From NCBI GenBank assembly GCA_951799425.1, contig OX637406.1, forward strand, positions 31,180,390 to 31,244,389: DNA of 64,000 bases, written 5' to 3'. The stretch's first letter is position 1. Each line of letters starts with the position of its first letter. The notes below the pieces were generated by a model. That model saw nothing but the letters and a program-made list of their open reading frames with translations, was not told the DNA's origin and made no database searches. The stretch comes from Ilex aquifolium (Eukaryota; Streptophyta; Magnoliopsida; Aquifoliales; Aquifoliaceae). The position numbers and the translations under genes were made by a program. Below, piece after piece: positions 34,701-44,206 of the stretch.

Positions 34701-35693
34701 GATATAGGTTGGGGACCAAGCTTGCCTTGAGTCCGCAAGAGGCTAGCTCCTCTGTTTCAATTCACCCTAATATGTGGAAGAGTATTTGGAACATGAAAGC
34801 GCTGCCGAAGGTAAAACAATTCTGGTGGAAAGCATGTCATAACTCCCTGGCTACCCATGAAAATCTTTTTAAAAGGAAGTGTGCACCATCCCCTCTCTGC
34901 CAAGTTTGTAAACTCGCCCCCGAATCTATTGAACATCTTCTATTTGAGTGCGAGTGGACCTCTAGAGTCTGGTTTGGCATGGATCTCAATGTTCAGAGAG
35001 ATGCATCCTCTTTTTTGTCGGTGGCTGATAGATCTACTATGGTTTTACAACTTCTAAAGGATGCTAATGGTAGAATGGAAATCTTGGGGAAGATGGCAAC
35101 TGTGGGTTGGAATATTTGGAAGGCGAGAAACCAGTCCGTTTTCAATAGAGAAGAGGTTAACGCCTTGGCCACTGTCATCCGAGCACAGCAAATGTGGTGT
35201 GATCTGTTGAGGCCAAGCTCCGAGGAAACGATGAGGGATCAGGTAAGCTCAGCGACGGGGGAAGAAGGAAGACAGGAGGAAAGGCCAGAGGTCACTCTTT
35301 TCTGTGATGGAGCCTTCAAGCCTAATTCTGGTAAGGCAGTCTGTGGTGTGGTAGCATGCAGTGAAGGAGGAGAACTCGTGTGGAAGTGCTAAATCTTTCC
35401 CTGCCGAATCAAGTATTCTTGCTGAAGCTGAAGCAGTGAGACAGGCGTGTATCATTGCCGAAGCCCAGCTGCTTTTCAACGCTACAATTCTCAACGACTG
35501 CTGAAACATCATCAAGCTCAACTCAAACGAAGACATGCCTCCGTGGGAAATCAGTGGAATCATCAGCGATATTAGATTCATTGCTAGGGAATATAACCTT
35601 AGTTTTCTACACAAGCCTAGGGCCCGTAACAAGGCTGCTCATTGGGTCGCAGTCGCTAAACTAAACAGTTTGCTCCCATCGGACTGGTTAGGC

Positions 35694-35726
<33 letters not shown>

Positions 35727-35753
35727 CGAGCTCAAGGCTTTCATTTTGACTGA
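31698..35753 (+). pseudogene. LINE-B ORF2: endonuclease, reverse transcriptase, zf-RVT, RNase H
   Basis: The ATG at 31698 leads to LTWNC then a TAG where Arg is expected. The endonuclease continues with FLMETKNK, GGLALWWKDN, AGDFNVI (about 32104) and, after a frameshift near 32150, RFTWSNNRPG and GSDHCPV (about 32359). RT spans about 32970-33990: LKAPGPDGF, MDISKAYDRVE, RGIRQGDPLSPYL and an intact FFADD catalytic box (about 33690). zf-RVT (about 34770-34990) and an RNase H (LFCDGAFKPNSG, about 35300) follow. Stops lie near 33405, 34006, 34160, 34260, 34396 and 34617, with a frameshift near 35390. It ends beside a 30-base C run. Confidence 0.88.
35695..35724 (+). repeat. 30-base C homopolymer in LINE-B
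   Basis: An uninterrupted run of 30 C lies near the end of ORF2. The length is likely inaccurate. Confidence 0.85.
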
Positions 35754-35826
35754 TTGTAATCTGAATTTCCCAACTTAATGAATATTACAATGCTTGTTTG
35801 ATTGATAAAAAAAAAAACTTGTAAAC

Positions 35827-36760
35827 AACAACAACTATTGCAATATTTGGAGAAGCTAGGAGAGCTGGTTTTGAACGGTTAGTTGCTCCATGTCAAGATG
35901 AACAACATAGCCATGTAAATATGGAGCTTCACATTAAGCTGCTATAGGAAGATAGGTAAATTTACTTCCCTTATCTTTGGAAAAATTGTCGATTCCAATG
36001 CAATTTTAACATTCAACTTGCACACTTCAATATTTCAAAACATTCTTCTAAAGTCATCTATTTGATGTAGGCTAAATTCATGAAAAGCTATTTATTTTGA
36101 GTACACATGATATGCTATGAGATCGATAAATTGGAGGATGTTAATGCATTTTCTTCAATGCTTGTGCGCACGACCACGTCATTAGAAGGAAACAAGTGGT
36201 GTACTGAGCATGTTTTTCATTGAAAAGTCCATTTCGAGGAATCAAACTATGTATTGGCTATGAATATAATTTCGAATTTGTTAATTTCTTTTTTTCTCAT
36301 TTAACTCTTTGTAGTTAAACCTTAACCCTGATACTTACTGTGGAAGAAGTGAACTAAGTGTTGGGGATCAATTTTTTTATGGGTACTATCACTATGTATA
36401 CTAGAGTTTTTGTTTTTGTATTTGTTGATCAATTCGAACACTTAAAAAGTGGGAGTTTCCGAATTACCTAAATCTAGAAACATAGGTGATATTTGTCCAC
36501 TGGTTTCATTGAATTGCCCTAAATTTTGTGGTTCTTGGGTGAACTTTAGATCTTGGTTTTGGTTATTAACACTCAAGATTTTTGTGTAAACGTTGAAGAA
36601 TGTAAACAAACTAATTCATAGTGGACACCTAAATAACATTTCTAACACTATTTTAAACACTGGTCTATAAAGACTAACAAATACATTTACCTTTCATATG
36701 ATTGATTATATTTCATAATTGTGTATCAGTAATATATAATATTTGATATTCAAAATAATT
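35827..36760. other. AT-rich interval, possible Helitron body
   Basis: No coding sequence was recognised in these 934 bp. Because a Helitron-like terminus lies at its right end, part of it may be a non-autonomous Helitron body. The 5' TC terminus was not located. Confidence 0.4.
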
Positions 36761-36790
36761 CACGTGCAATGCACGGTGTACACCAACTAG
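36761..36790 (+). mobile_element. Probable Helitron 3' terminus
   Basis: A hairpin CGTGCA-A-TGCACG (36763-36775) is followed 11 bases later by CTAG (36787-36790) and then a T. Helitrons end in a short hairpin and CTRR and insert between A and T, so this fits. Only the 3' end is supported. Confidence 0.55.
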
Positions 36791-36999
36791 TTTCTCAAAA
36801 CAGCTGCGATTCAAATTGAATGTAACAAAGGATGACAATTCTCCAACAAATGACCTAAAGCATGTAATTACATACAAGAGCATACAAATAACAAGTCTTG
36901 AGAAAGCGAAATGATAATTATACTAAATAAAAATCTCAGTAACGGTCTGTACAATAGTCTTCACATACACTGCGTTTGAAATTTCATTTGATTTCAGAA

Positions 37000-37677
37000 C
37001 TACATATCTTGCTTAGGCTTCCTGCTCAGTTCAGAGTAGTGGCCACCCATTAGCTGCAAAATCTCTTCCCACAAATCCTCTGATGAAGAATTTGAATTCC
37101 CAAAAATCAAGTTCGCACTACATGCAGCAACGTACCAATAATCCGATTCAATCTCTTCAATCAACTGATCCAGTTGCCACCCAGCATATCCAACAAAGAA
37201 TCTGAAATCATGAGGCTTTAACACCCCAGCTTTCACCAATCCGGTAGCTTCATCTAAACTATTTCGAGCACCAAAGCACAGTCCAGGAATTACCTCTTCA
37301 AACTCCGGAACCTGTGACTTCCCTCCTGTTCTTAACAAAAACATACTTGCATCAAGGGGCCCACCAAAATGCAAAGAACAATCAGAAAATGTGGTTGCCA
37401 GATCCAGATTAGTAGGTTTCATATTTTTTATCTTCTTGTGAAGTGGACGGTTTATGACAACTCCAAATGGCCCCTCTTGTGGGTGCCTGGTACCAGATTT
37501 GAGGAGAAGAACAACAGTTCGTTCAAAGGTGCGAACTCCATCAAGCTTTTCTGTGGCGACAAGAACACAGCCCGTCTCAGGGGATGAAATAGGATGCGCC
37601 CATTTCAGATCTAGAGGTTTGGACTCAATTACTGCCCCATCTTTCTTGTTAGTGTCGGAGTCTGCGCTTTCAGCCTG
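37000..37677 (-). CDS. UPF0301/DUF179 (AlgH-like) protein, terminal exon of host gene
   Basis: This is the last exon of the only host gene seen. On the minus strand it starts after an AG acceptor at 37678-37679 and is open to the TAG at 37000-37002. The protein carries the whole UPF0301 core: the SSPETGCVLVATEKL start, FERTVVLLLKSG, GPFGVVINRPLH, LHFGGPLD, GLCFGARNSLDEA, FRFFVGYAGWQLDQL and a DLWEEILQLMGG end. UPF0301/AlgH proteins occur in bacteria and plants. Plant members are usually predicted plastid proteins, and their biochemical role is not established. No stop or frameshift was seen, so the gene may be functional. It joins the exon at 42128-42282. Confidence 0.9.
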   Translation of the reverse strand, partial: QAESADSDTNKKDGAVIESKPLDLKWAHPISSPETGCVLVATEKLDGVRTFERTVVLLLKSGTRHPQEGPFGVVINRPLHKKIKNMKPTNLDLATTFSDCSLHFGGPLDASMFLLRTGGKSQVPEFEEVIPGLCFGARNSLDEATGLVKAGVLKPHDFRFFVGYAGWQLDQLIEEIESDYWYVAACSANLIFGNSNSSSEDLWEEILQLMGGHYSELSRKPKQDM

Positions 37678-38170
37678 CTAAGATTTTCGAGTAGACATAT
37701 ACTGTTTACAGGCACAGACTTCACACAACCAAGATTGATAGCCTAAAATTTTACATTCCTCAATCATGAAATAAAAAGTTTGGCTGCTGCCTGTCAAAAT
37801 TTTTGTTGTGGTACATCTCACATAAGGAGTGTATCCAAGCATATTACCCAAAAAAAAAAAGAGAGATCATAAGAGGGCAAATCATAGACAGATCTTCCAC
37901 AGTGCTTGAAACAATTGGGAATGGCTCAACCCATATAGTACACAAGTTGCAAACCCTATGTGGCACAACCATGAAGAAGTTGAAAAGGGAGAAGGCCCAA
38001 TCCACCCACCGAGAAATGTTATTCACATACCAACTTACTTTTTTAATTGTTTAATATTTCTTTTAATAGTTCCAGAATTTCTAACACAATAGAAAAGCAG
38101 TAAAACGCTAATCCCCCCATAATGAACTAATTTTTGTGAATGTTTAAAGTACGTAATTTGTAGTTCTGGA
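37678..38170 (-). other. Intron of the UPF0301 gene, 3' part
   Basis: This is intron sequence from the acceptor to the first inserted element. The acceptor context TCTTAG has a poor pyrimidine tract. No other feature was seen. Confidence 0.6.
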
Positions 38171-38178
38171 CTGCCATC

Positions 38179-38843
38179 CTAAGAAGCATGGACACGGACA
38201 CAGGATAAGGATACGACATGACACGGACACGACATTTCTCAAAAAAGTAAGATACGGACACGTTGGGGATACGATACAAAAATTTATATTTTATATATAA
38301 CATTATATAATTTATTGCATATATAGTGATAATGATATACAATTCATAAAAGATTCAGTATTTTATGATAAGTAAATTTTATGTCTAATCATTTATGTGA
38401 ATTTTTAGATTAAAGCATCTTCTTAATAGTCAATAATCAATTTTTTTTTTTTTTGTAAACAATGTGTACTTAATATATAATTTAAATAATTGCTCACATT
38501 TTCTCAATTACTATTTTTTAAAACTTTTATGCATCTTTTGTTTTAATTATTATATTTGCAGTACAACTTTAATATGTCTAGTGTTGGTAATTATATGTTC
38601 TCAAATTTTTAAACGTTGTTAATCACATTTCAACACATGTTTATTGTTTAGTAGTACACAAGTTCTGAAGAAGTGTCGGACACGTCACCAAAGAAGTGTC
38701 GGATATGTGTTCGAAATTAAAATTTTATCATTTAATTATGGATACGGATAAAAGAGTATCGGACACGTGTCCGAAGAGTGTCAGTGTCTGACACGTGTTC
38801 AACACGGATACGTCACCTTCTCGAGAGTGTCCGTGTTTCATAG
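38179..38843. mobile_element. TIR element copy 1 (665 bp, MITE-like) in UPF0301 intron
   Basis: The left end CTAAGAAGCATGGACAC and the right end (reverse complement CTATGAAACACGGACAC) form imperfect terminal inverted repeats. An 8-bp TSD CTGCCATC is at 38171-38178 and 38844-38851. The word CGGACAC/GTGTCCG recurs many times near both ends, as expected for subterminal transposase-binding repeats. There is no coding sequence, so it is non-autonomous. The 8-bp TSD suggests hAT, but a Mutator-type (9-bp) element with a mutated base is possible. Confidence 0.8.
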
Positions 38844-38851
38844 CTGCCATC

Positions 38852-41141
38852 ACTCAGGAATTTATCAAAAGAAAAATCATCTTCACTACAAAATTGCAAG
38901 CCACGCTTCCCTACCATATGTGAAAAAAGTTGTGTTGAGGAGATCTATAGAGCTCGAAATATCATTGGCTCCATTTGAAATTAGATTTGAACCAAAAGCA
39001 ATGGAGGATTTTGGGGACTAAATGATACATAATGCAACACAGTGGAGATAAGTTATTGTAGGTGGGGAGTTAAAAGAGGCTGACACACGTTTCTATGACA
39101 ATGATAATCGAAGGGGATGGGTAGGATAAGTGGATGGGATGGAAGGAAGTCAAATAGCCTGTTAACGAAAGGACCAACCAGTTGGGCTGAGGTTAGGTGG
39201 ACAGAGTAAAATGCTCTCACCAACCATGTAGTAATCCATCTCTCGTAGTGGACAAGTAATGCGGGTATTTATAGCACAGTGCTCGGGTAGGTCAGACTGC
39301 ACCAAGAGCTGTCCGCTGTTACCCTCCGACACTCGCGCCAACCCACAACTGCCTCAATCGCGGAGATATCAGTGGTTGCTAACCGTTGGCCACGTGTCCC
39401 AACATTAATTAAGTGAATGTGATGTGATGTTTCTCCAAATGCAACCTAGACGTGGCCCTGGGGAGGAGTGCGACAACCGAGACGAAAGGGGTCTCCCAAG
39501 GTTAATGATCGCGACTAGTCATCGCGAAACCAGGACCTCTAGAGGGCCATGTACGTGATGCCCCCAGCGTGCTCCTACCCAGGGTACTCCTTTCCTTCTC
39601 TGAACTCTTCCTCGAGACCTTTGTCAAGGTGCCCGATAGATGGAACCCACATAGTTTCGGTTATTCAGCCACTAATCCATGTCTCCCATATGTTGATCTA
39701 GACCAATGACCTCAGTTGCCTTAGAAGTCCCTCCAGATCCTAGTCAAGCACGTCTCAGTAGACAATGAGCCAGACACTGGGAGGCCAACTCGAGTAGAAT
39801 AACTTTCGAAACCCTGCCCCAGACCGCGGTTGACAATCATGCTCGTCCGCTCCTGTTGCTCAGTTCTCCTTTGAGGAGGGTCATACTACCTGTCGGAGGT
39901 ATTGATCCTACACTTGATTAAGCAATGTTTTGATGATAAAAACATTCTTGTATTACTAATCTTCTTGTGAATTTGGTTGAAAGTGTTGCACAAGTTTGAC
40001 ACAAGATGTGGTAGAATTGACAATGTGCTACACATGGTATGAAGAACCAAAAGAGAAGATGTGCGTGGGTTAAAATGCTCATTTCGATGATTGAATATGC
40101 AAAGAAATGAAGAGAAAAGGCATCCCTAATATTGGTTGAGTGAAGATGTGAATATGCAACTACATGAAGAGAATGAGCATTGGTAATCATGTTGATTGAA
40201 GATGAAGAATTGGATTAAATGAACATGAGAAGCTTAAGAAACAACATCATCGGTTTGATGGTTATAAGAGAAAAGTTTGAAGAAGGTAATGATCATTGTT
40301 ATATGATCATTATTCAAGTTAGGAAGGTAGTTAAGAAAAAGAGTTGAAGGATAAGGGCAAAGAAGCAAAAGAAACGAGCCAAGAAGATTGTGCAAAAAAG
40401 CCAGTTTGATATAGTCTCGGTAACGTGAGAATATCTTTCGACACAGATGTCCAATTGACTTGATTCAAGTGAGCTTGGAAAGAAGACTTCAAGATCTACA
40501 AATTTGGTGAAATAGCAAGTTTGATATTTGAATGTCTTCTAAGTGAAAAAGGGCATGCAAGTTGAAGGCAATGCATGGATGATGACAGCAACAGTGTCCA
40601 GTTGGTTGAGGATACCAATCCCATTAGCTGTGCAATCCTAACGTTGCGCCTTATGTCAACAATGGAGGAAGCATGTCACGCCAAGGTTACCCCCCCGACT
40701 TCCACGGTGCCATATTGTCCGTCTTTGGTCAAAGGTCCGTTTTGCCACTTTTAATGTGATGAGAATGTGTTCCGCCCTTTTGCGGTGCTTGATGCTTCCT
40801 ATGGTACTAAGCGCCTCCGGTGGCGTAGGGAGCCTACCGTCACAGCACTAGGGTGCTATCGCGGCACTAGGGTGTTGTCACAGCACTATAGTGCCTGTCG
40901 AGGCACTGTGATGTCTGCCGCTGTACTGTGGTCCGTACCCATCATGCTGAACCCTGTTGGGCCCCCACTGCCATGTAAACTGTCAACTCTTGCCATTTGT
41001 CCCCTCATGGTGTGGACACGTGTCTTGAATTTATCGAGTACTATAGGTATATAGTAAGAGAAGAATAGATACCTTAGCTCAACAGATTCTCTATCCCCTT
41101 TTTTTCCTTTCATTTAATTGGTTTATGTTCAATTGTTCATT
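38852..41141. other. Intron interior between the two TIR elements, LTR-like, undefined
   Basis: These 2.3 kb have no coding similarity. A minus-strand TATA-like TATAAATACC at about 39270, in a GC-richer block to about 39890, looks like a Gypsy LTR. The text near 39910 (GCAATGTTTTGATGATAA) resembles the start of some Copia LTRs. No TSD or paired end was found for either, so no element is called. GC-rich short repeats lie at 40841-40935. Confidence 0.4.
40841..40935 (+). repeat. Degenerate 20-bp repeats with GCACTAGGGTGC cores
   Basis: About five diverged units of about 20 bp carry the imperfect palindrome GCACTA-GGGTGC or GCACTATAGTGC. Adjacent units share the flank CACAGC or CGCGGC. Confidence 0.55.
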
Positions 41142-41149
41142 ATAGATAA

Positions 41150-41820
41150 CTATGAAGCACGGACACTCTCGAGAATGTGACGTATCCGTGTCGGACACCG
41201 ACACTCTTCGGACACTCTCGGACACGTATCCGATACTCTTTTATCCGTGTCCATAAATAATTATAAATTTTTAATTTCGGACACGTGTCCGACACTTCTT
41301 TGGTGACGTATCCGACACTTATTTAGAACGTGTCTACTACTAAACAATAGACATTTGTTGAAATGCGATTAACAAAACTTAAAAATATGAGAACATATAA
41401 TTACTAATACTAGACATATTAAAGTTGTATTCCAAATATAATAATAAAAACAAAAGATGCATAAAAGTTTTAAAAAAGAGGAATTGAGAAAATAAGAGCA
41501 ATTATTTAAATTATATCTTATGTACACATTGTCTACAAAAAAAAATTTATGATTATTGACTACAATGAGGATGTTTTAGTCTAAAAATTCACACAGATGA
41601 CTAGACATTCGGTTTTTTTATCATAAAATACTGATTTTTTTATGAATTGTATATCATTATCACTATATTTGCAATAAATTATATAATGTTATATATAAAA
41701 TATGATTTTTTTTTTAGCGTGTCCCAAACGTGTCCGTGTCCTACTTTTTTGAGAAATGTCGTGTCGTCGTGTCCGTGTCGTATCGTATCCGTGTCCCGTG
41801 TCCGTGTCCATGCTTCTTAG
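41150..41820. mobile_element. TIR element copy 2 (671 bp), opposite orientation
   Basis: This is the reverse complement of the element at 38179-38843 along its length. It starts CTATGAAGCACGGACAC and ends GTCCATGCTTCTTAG. It has its own TSD ATAGATAA at 41142-41149 and 41821-41828. A ninth base, C, also matches if the element is taken to start at 41151. It is therefore a separate insertion, not the second arm of one long inverted-repeat transposon. Confidence 0.82.
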
Positions 41821-42127
41821 ATAGATAACAAGATGGTTAGAAATCCTTTAATTTTTCAACCAACCTGCTCATTTGATATCGTAAAAAAAACAATACCAAA
41901 TGTATGCGGAATATACTAAATAAAAAGGCCAATAAAAATGGGAGTCCAATGTTATGTTTCAGCATACCAGGGAAGATGCTGAACCATTCTGGATCTCGTG
42001 ATGACCAAGTTCACAACTCTCTTAATTATGATTGACCCCACAAAAGAAAAACTGAAGGAATATTGTAGGCTCACAGCAAAAAATGACAAATCTGCAATCT
42101 ACACAGAATACTAGAAAAAAACATTAC

Positions 42128-42282
42128 CTGCTCCTGACGATAGAGAGCCGCTCTAAACTCTCTCCAATCCAAGGTTTTATGATGGGATTTCTGGGAGCCA
42201 GTCTCATTGGATTGGTTGCTTTTCGAGGAAGGATTGTTTCCTTTTGGACCATCTCCTTCTGGGATTGACTGGTCACCATTCC
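42128..42282 (-). CDS. UPF0301/DUF179 protein, internal exon
   Basis: On the minus strand the exon lies between an AG acceptor (TATGCAG, 42283-42284) and a GTAATG donor (42127-42126). It encodes a polar Ser/Asn/Lys-rich linker, then LDWREFRAALYRQEQ, the segment that precedes the core domain in plant UPF0301 proteins. It joins in frame to the exon ending at 37677 across a 4.45-kb intron. Upstream exons, which should include a transit peptide, were not found up to 44206. They may be too divergent to see, or may lie beyond the transposon block to the right of the window. Confidence 0.82.
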
Positions 42283-42284
42283 CT

Positions 42285-43024
42285 GCATATGCACATATGG
42301 CAAATATTATTCATTTTTAATAACGAGTATATAAAATAAAAGAACAGTAACAACTCCTCTCCAAACTTGGAGCAAATGTAGCTGTCAAAAACTAATAACC
42401 TAGTTACGGCACAAATAAAAATGGTGTTTCACTTATTAATTAAATCTCAAGCTTACAAATTTCAGAATAACACTCTGGTACTAAGCATCAAAAGCTAATG
42501 AACCGGTATACATACTACTTATAACAAGAGTGTTCTACTTTTAACGAATGCGTGAATTTGCACATTGTTGGCCAGCTAACCCATAACAAGGTAAACCTAT
42601 CTGGAGCATGAAAGCAACAACGGTCTAAAAAAACATGAAGTTAAATTGGAAAAGAGGATTTACAATGAAACTGAAAACAAATGCAGACAAAGTAGATATT
42701 AACAAAGGACACACTTTCTTCTACAGGTTTTGATAAGATAGCACAGCAGCATAGTTAAAGGATAAGGGTTTGCCGATAGAAATAAAATGACTGATGCAAC
42801 TTTAAAGTGGTGTTGCGTAGAAATTTGCTCAATCTAACACGTAGTTCCAACAATGGAATTAACACAAGCAAAAAAGTAATGACCCGACAGCGAGAAGGAC
42901 ACCCATATCCGATAGCTATAACGCATATGTTGATGGGCAAGCATGTGTGAATCAAAGTAGTTTGCTCCTGTATTACAAAAGAAGGATTTTAATAGGGACT
43001 TTGATTATTATTCTTTGATAAACC
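42285..43024 (-). other. Upstream intron of the UPF0301 gene
   Basis: AT-rich sequence with no recognised exon or repeat. It is assigned to an intron because the acceptor at 42283 implies a further exon upstream. Confidence 0.5.
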
Positions 43025-43263
43025 ATTTTGGTCAGTGAGACTCTTTTAGTTCTTCTCAGTCGTAAGGCACTCAATCTGAGCAATCCATTCTCCCTAGTCT
43101 CTTACATTATAGTAATGCAGTCTCTTATCAAAAAAGTGCAAAAGGTGGTGGAAGGACGTAGGTTGGAGGCTTCTATATATCCGGGTGTAGTGGCTGGGCG
43201 ATCCTATAGTTTCTCACTTACACTATGCAGATGACACTATCATTTCCTCTGGAGCTGATAAAT
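43025..43263 (+). pseudogene. LINE reverse transcriptase fragment
   Basis: About 240 bp encodes a decayed RT piece: a diverged counterpart of the RxGLRQGDPLSP block, then IIVMQSLIKKVQKVVEG, and after a frameshift HYADDTII with the YADD catalytic box at about 43227. The rest of the LINE is absent. It is probably a 5'- and 3'-truncated relic inside the host gene's intron. Confidence 0.7.
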
Positions 43264-44206
43264 AGGGTTGAGTGTTCCATAGAAGGACGTGTCCACATTC
43301 TATCCATGTCAACCTATACTTCCACGGAAAAGTATCATCTCCGAGTTAAGAAAGACAATATATGCATATTCAAATACCACTAGCAAAACCAAACAAGAAT
43401 ATTTGATAAATTGCAAGGAAACAATTTTCGTTATGTTCACATTCTGAAGATATCATTTACAATAATAATCAGATTTTGTTATTTGTAATCATAAGTATCT
43501 ACGTTTGATACACATCGTATCCTATGTTATCAAAACTTTATCACCTCAGCATGTTAGTACTGCTGCAACATACTTGAATGCAAAATGATGTCCATGATTG
43601 ATGCATGAGCTCAAAATTGATGGCTCTCTAACAATTCATGGTGTTATCATGATGCATTGGTCATCCCAAACGTTACTGAACACTATGTGCTAAAAGTCTC
43701 TAGATCAGCATATAACAATAGTTCGGTCAATCCTATGTGTGACACGAGAGCCTAACACAGGCAATTCACACTAGTCAACCACTTTGCCGCAATCAGTACT
43801 ACAACATTGATAGGAAAACAACAGGAGTTTATGGGTTTAATATATTGTAATCTAACTAAAAAACCTAACCACGAATGTGGGCTTGTTTGCAGCTAGATTA
43901 CACCCTCATAATGGCTTTAAAAATTTTCATTGACAAACCAATGAGTATAAAGGCACCCTTAATTTTTTCCATCTTTTTCTGTTTCTTGCTCTTTTCTTCC
44001 ACTTGCCCTTTGATAGCCATAACTAGACAGTATAGACTAGTAAATCATGGTTTTTAGTTGGCAAACCTGTCATCAACTAAACAAATTTTACCACATGTAA
44101 TAGCTCAATTCAACAACTCAACTCATCAAATCCTTAACCCAATATTTTTGGGGTCGGTTACATGGATCATGTTTCGCCATTGTGCTCTATTAAGGGTTAT
44201 ACTTTC
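43264..44206. other. Interval between RT relic and Copia-2
   Basis: AT-rich. A short plus frame at 43875-44057 has a hydrophobic stretch but no family similarity. I saw no convincing first exon of the UPF0301 gene on the minus strand here. Confidence 0.45.

Larger units (their letters stand above)
29464..35815 (+). mobile_element. LINE-B: full-length L1-like element, uninterrupted
   Basis: The element is bounded by an 11-bp TSD AACTTGTAAAC at 29453-29463 and 35816-35826, and it ends in an A-tract (35807-35817). At about 6.35 kb it matches the reconstructed length of LINE-A. The order is leader, ORF1 (30030-31704), ORF2 (31698-35753) and a short 3' UTR. It is closely similar in layout to LINE-A but a different copy. 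Several stops and two frameshifts make it non-autonomous. Confidence 0.9.

Noticed and set aside
38179..41820. One 3.6-kb transposon with long terminal inverted repeats
   Set aside because: Each arm has its own target-site duplication and its own short terminal inverted repeats, so two insertions fit better.
42755..42955. Minus-strand frame as the missing first exon of the UPF0301 gene
   Set aside because: No transit-peptide-like composition, no donor site in phase with the exon at 42282, and no similarity to the family.
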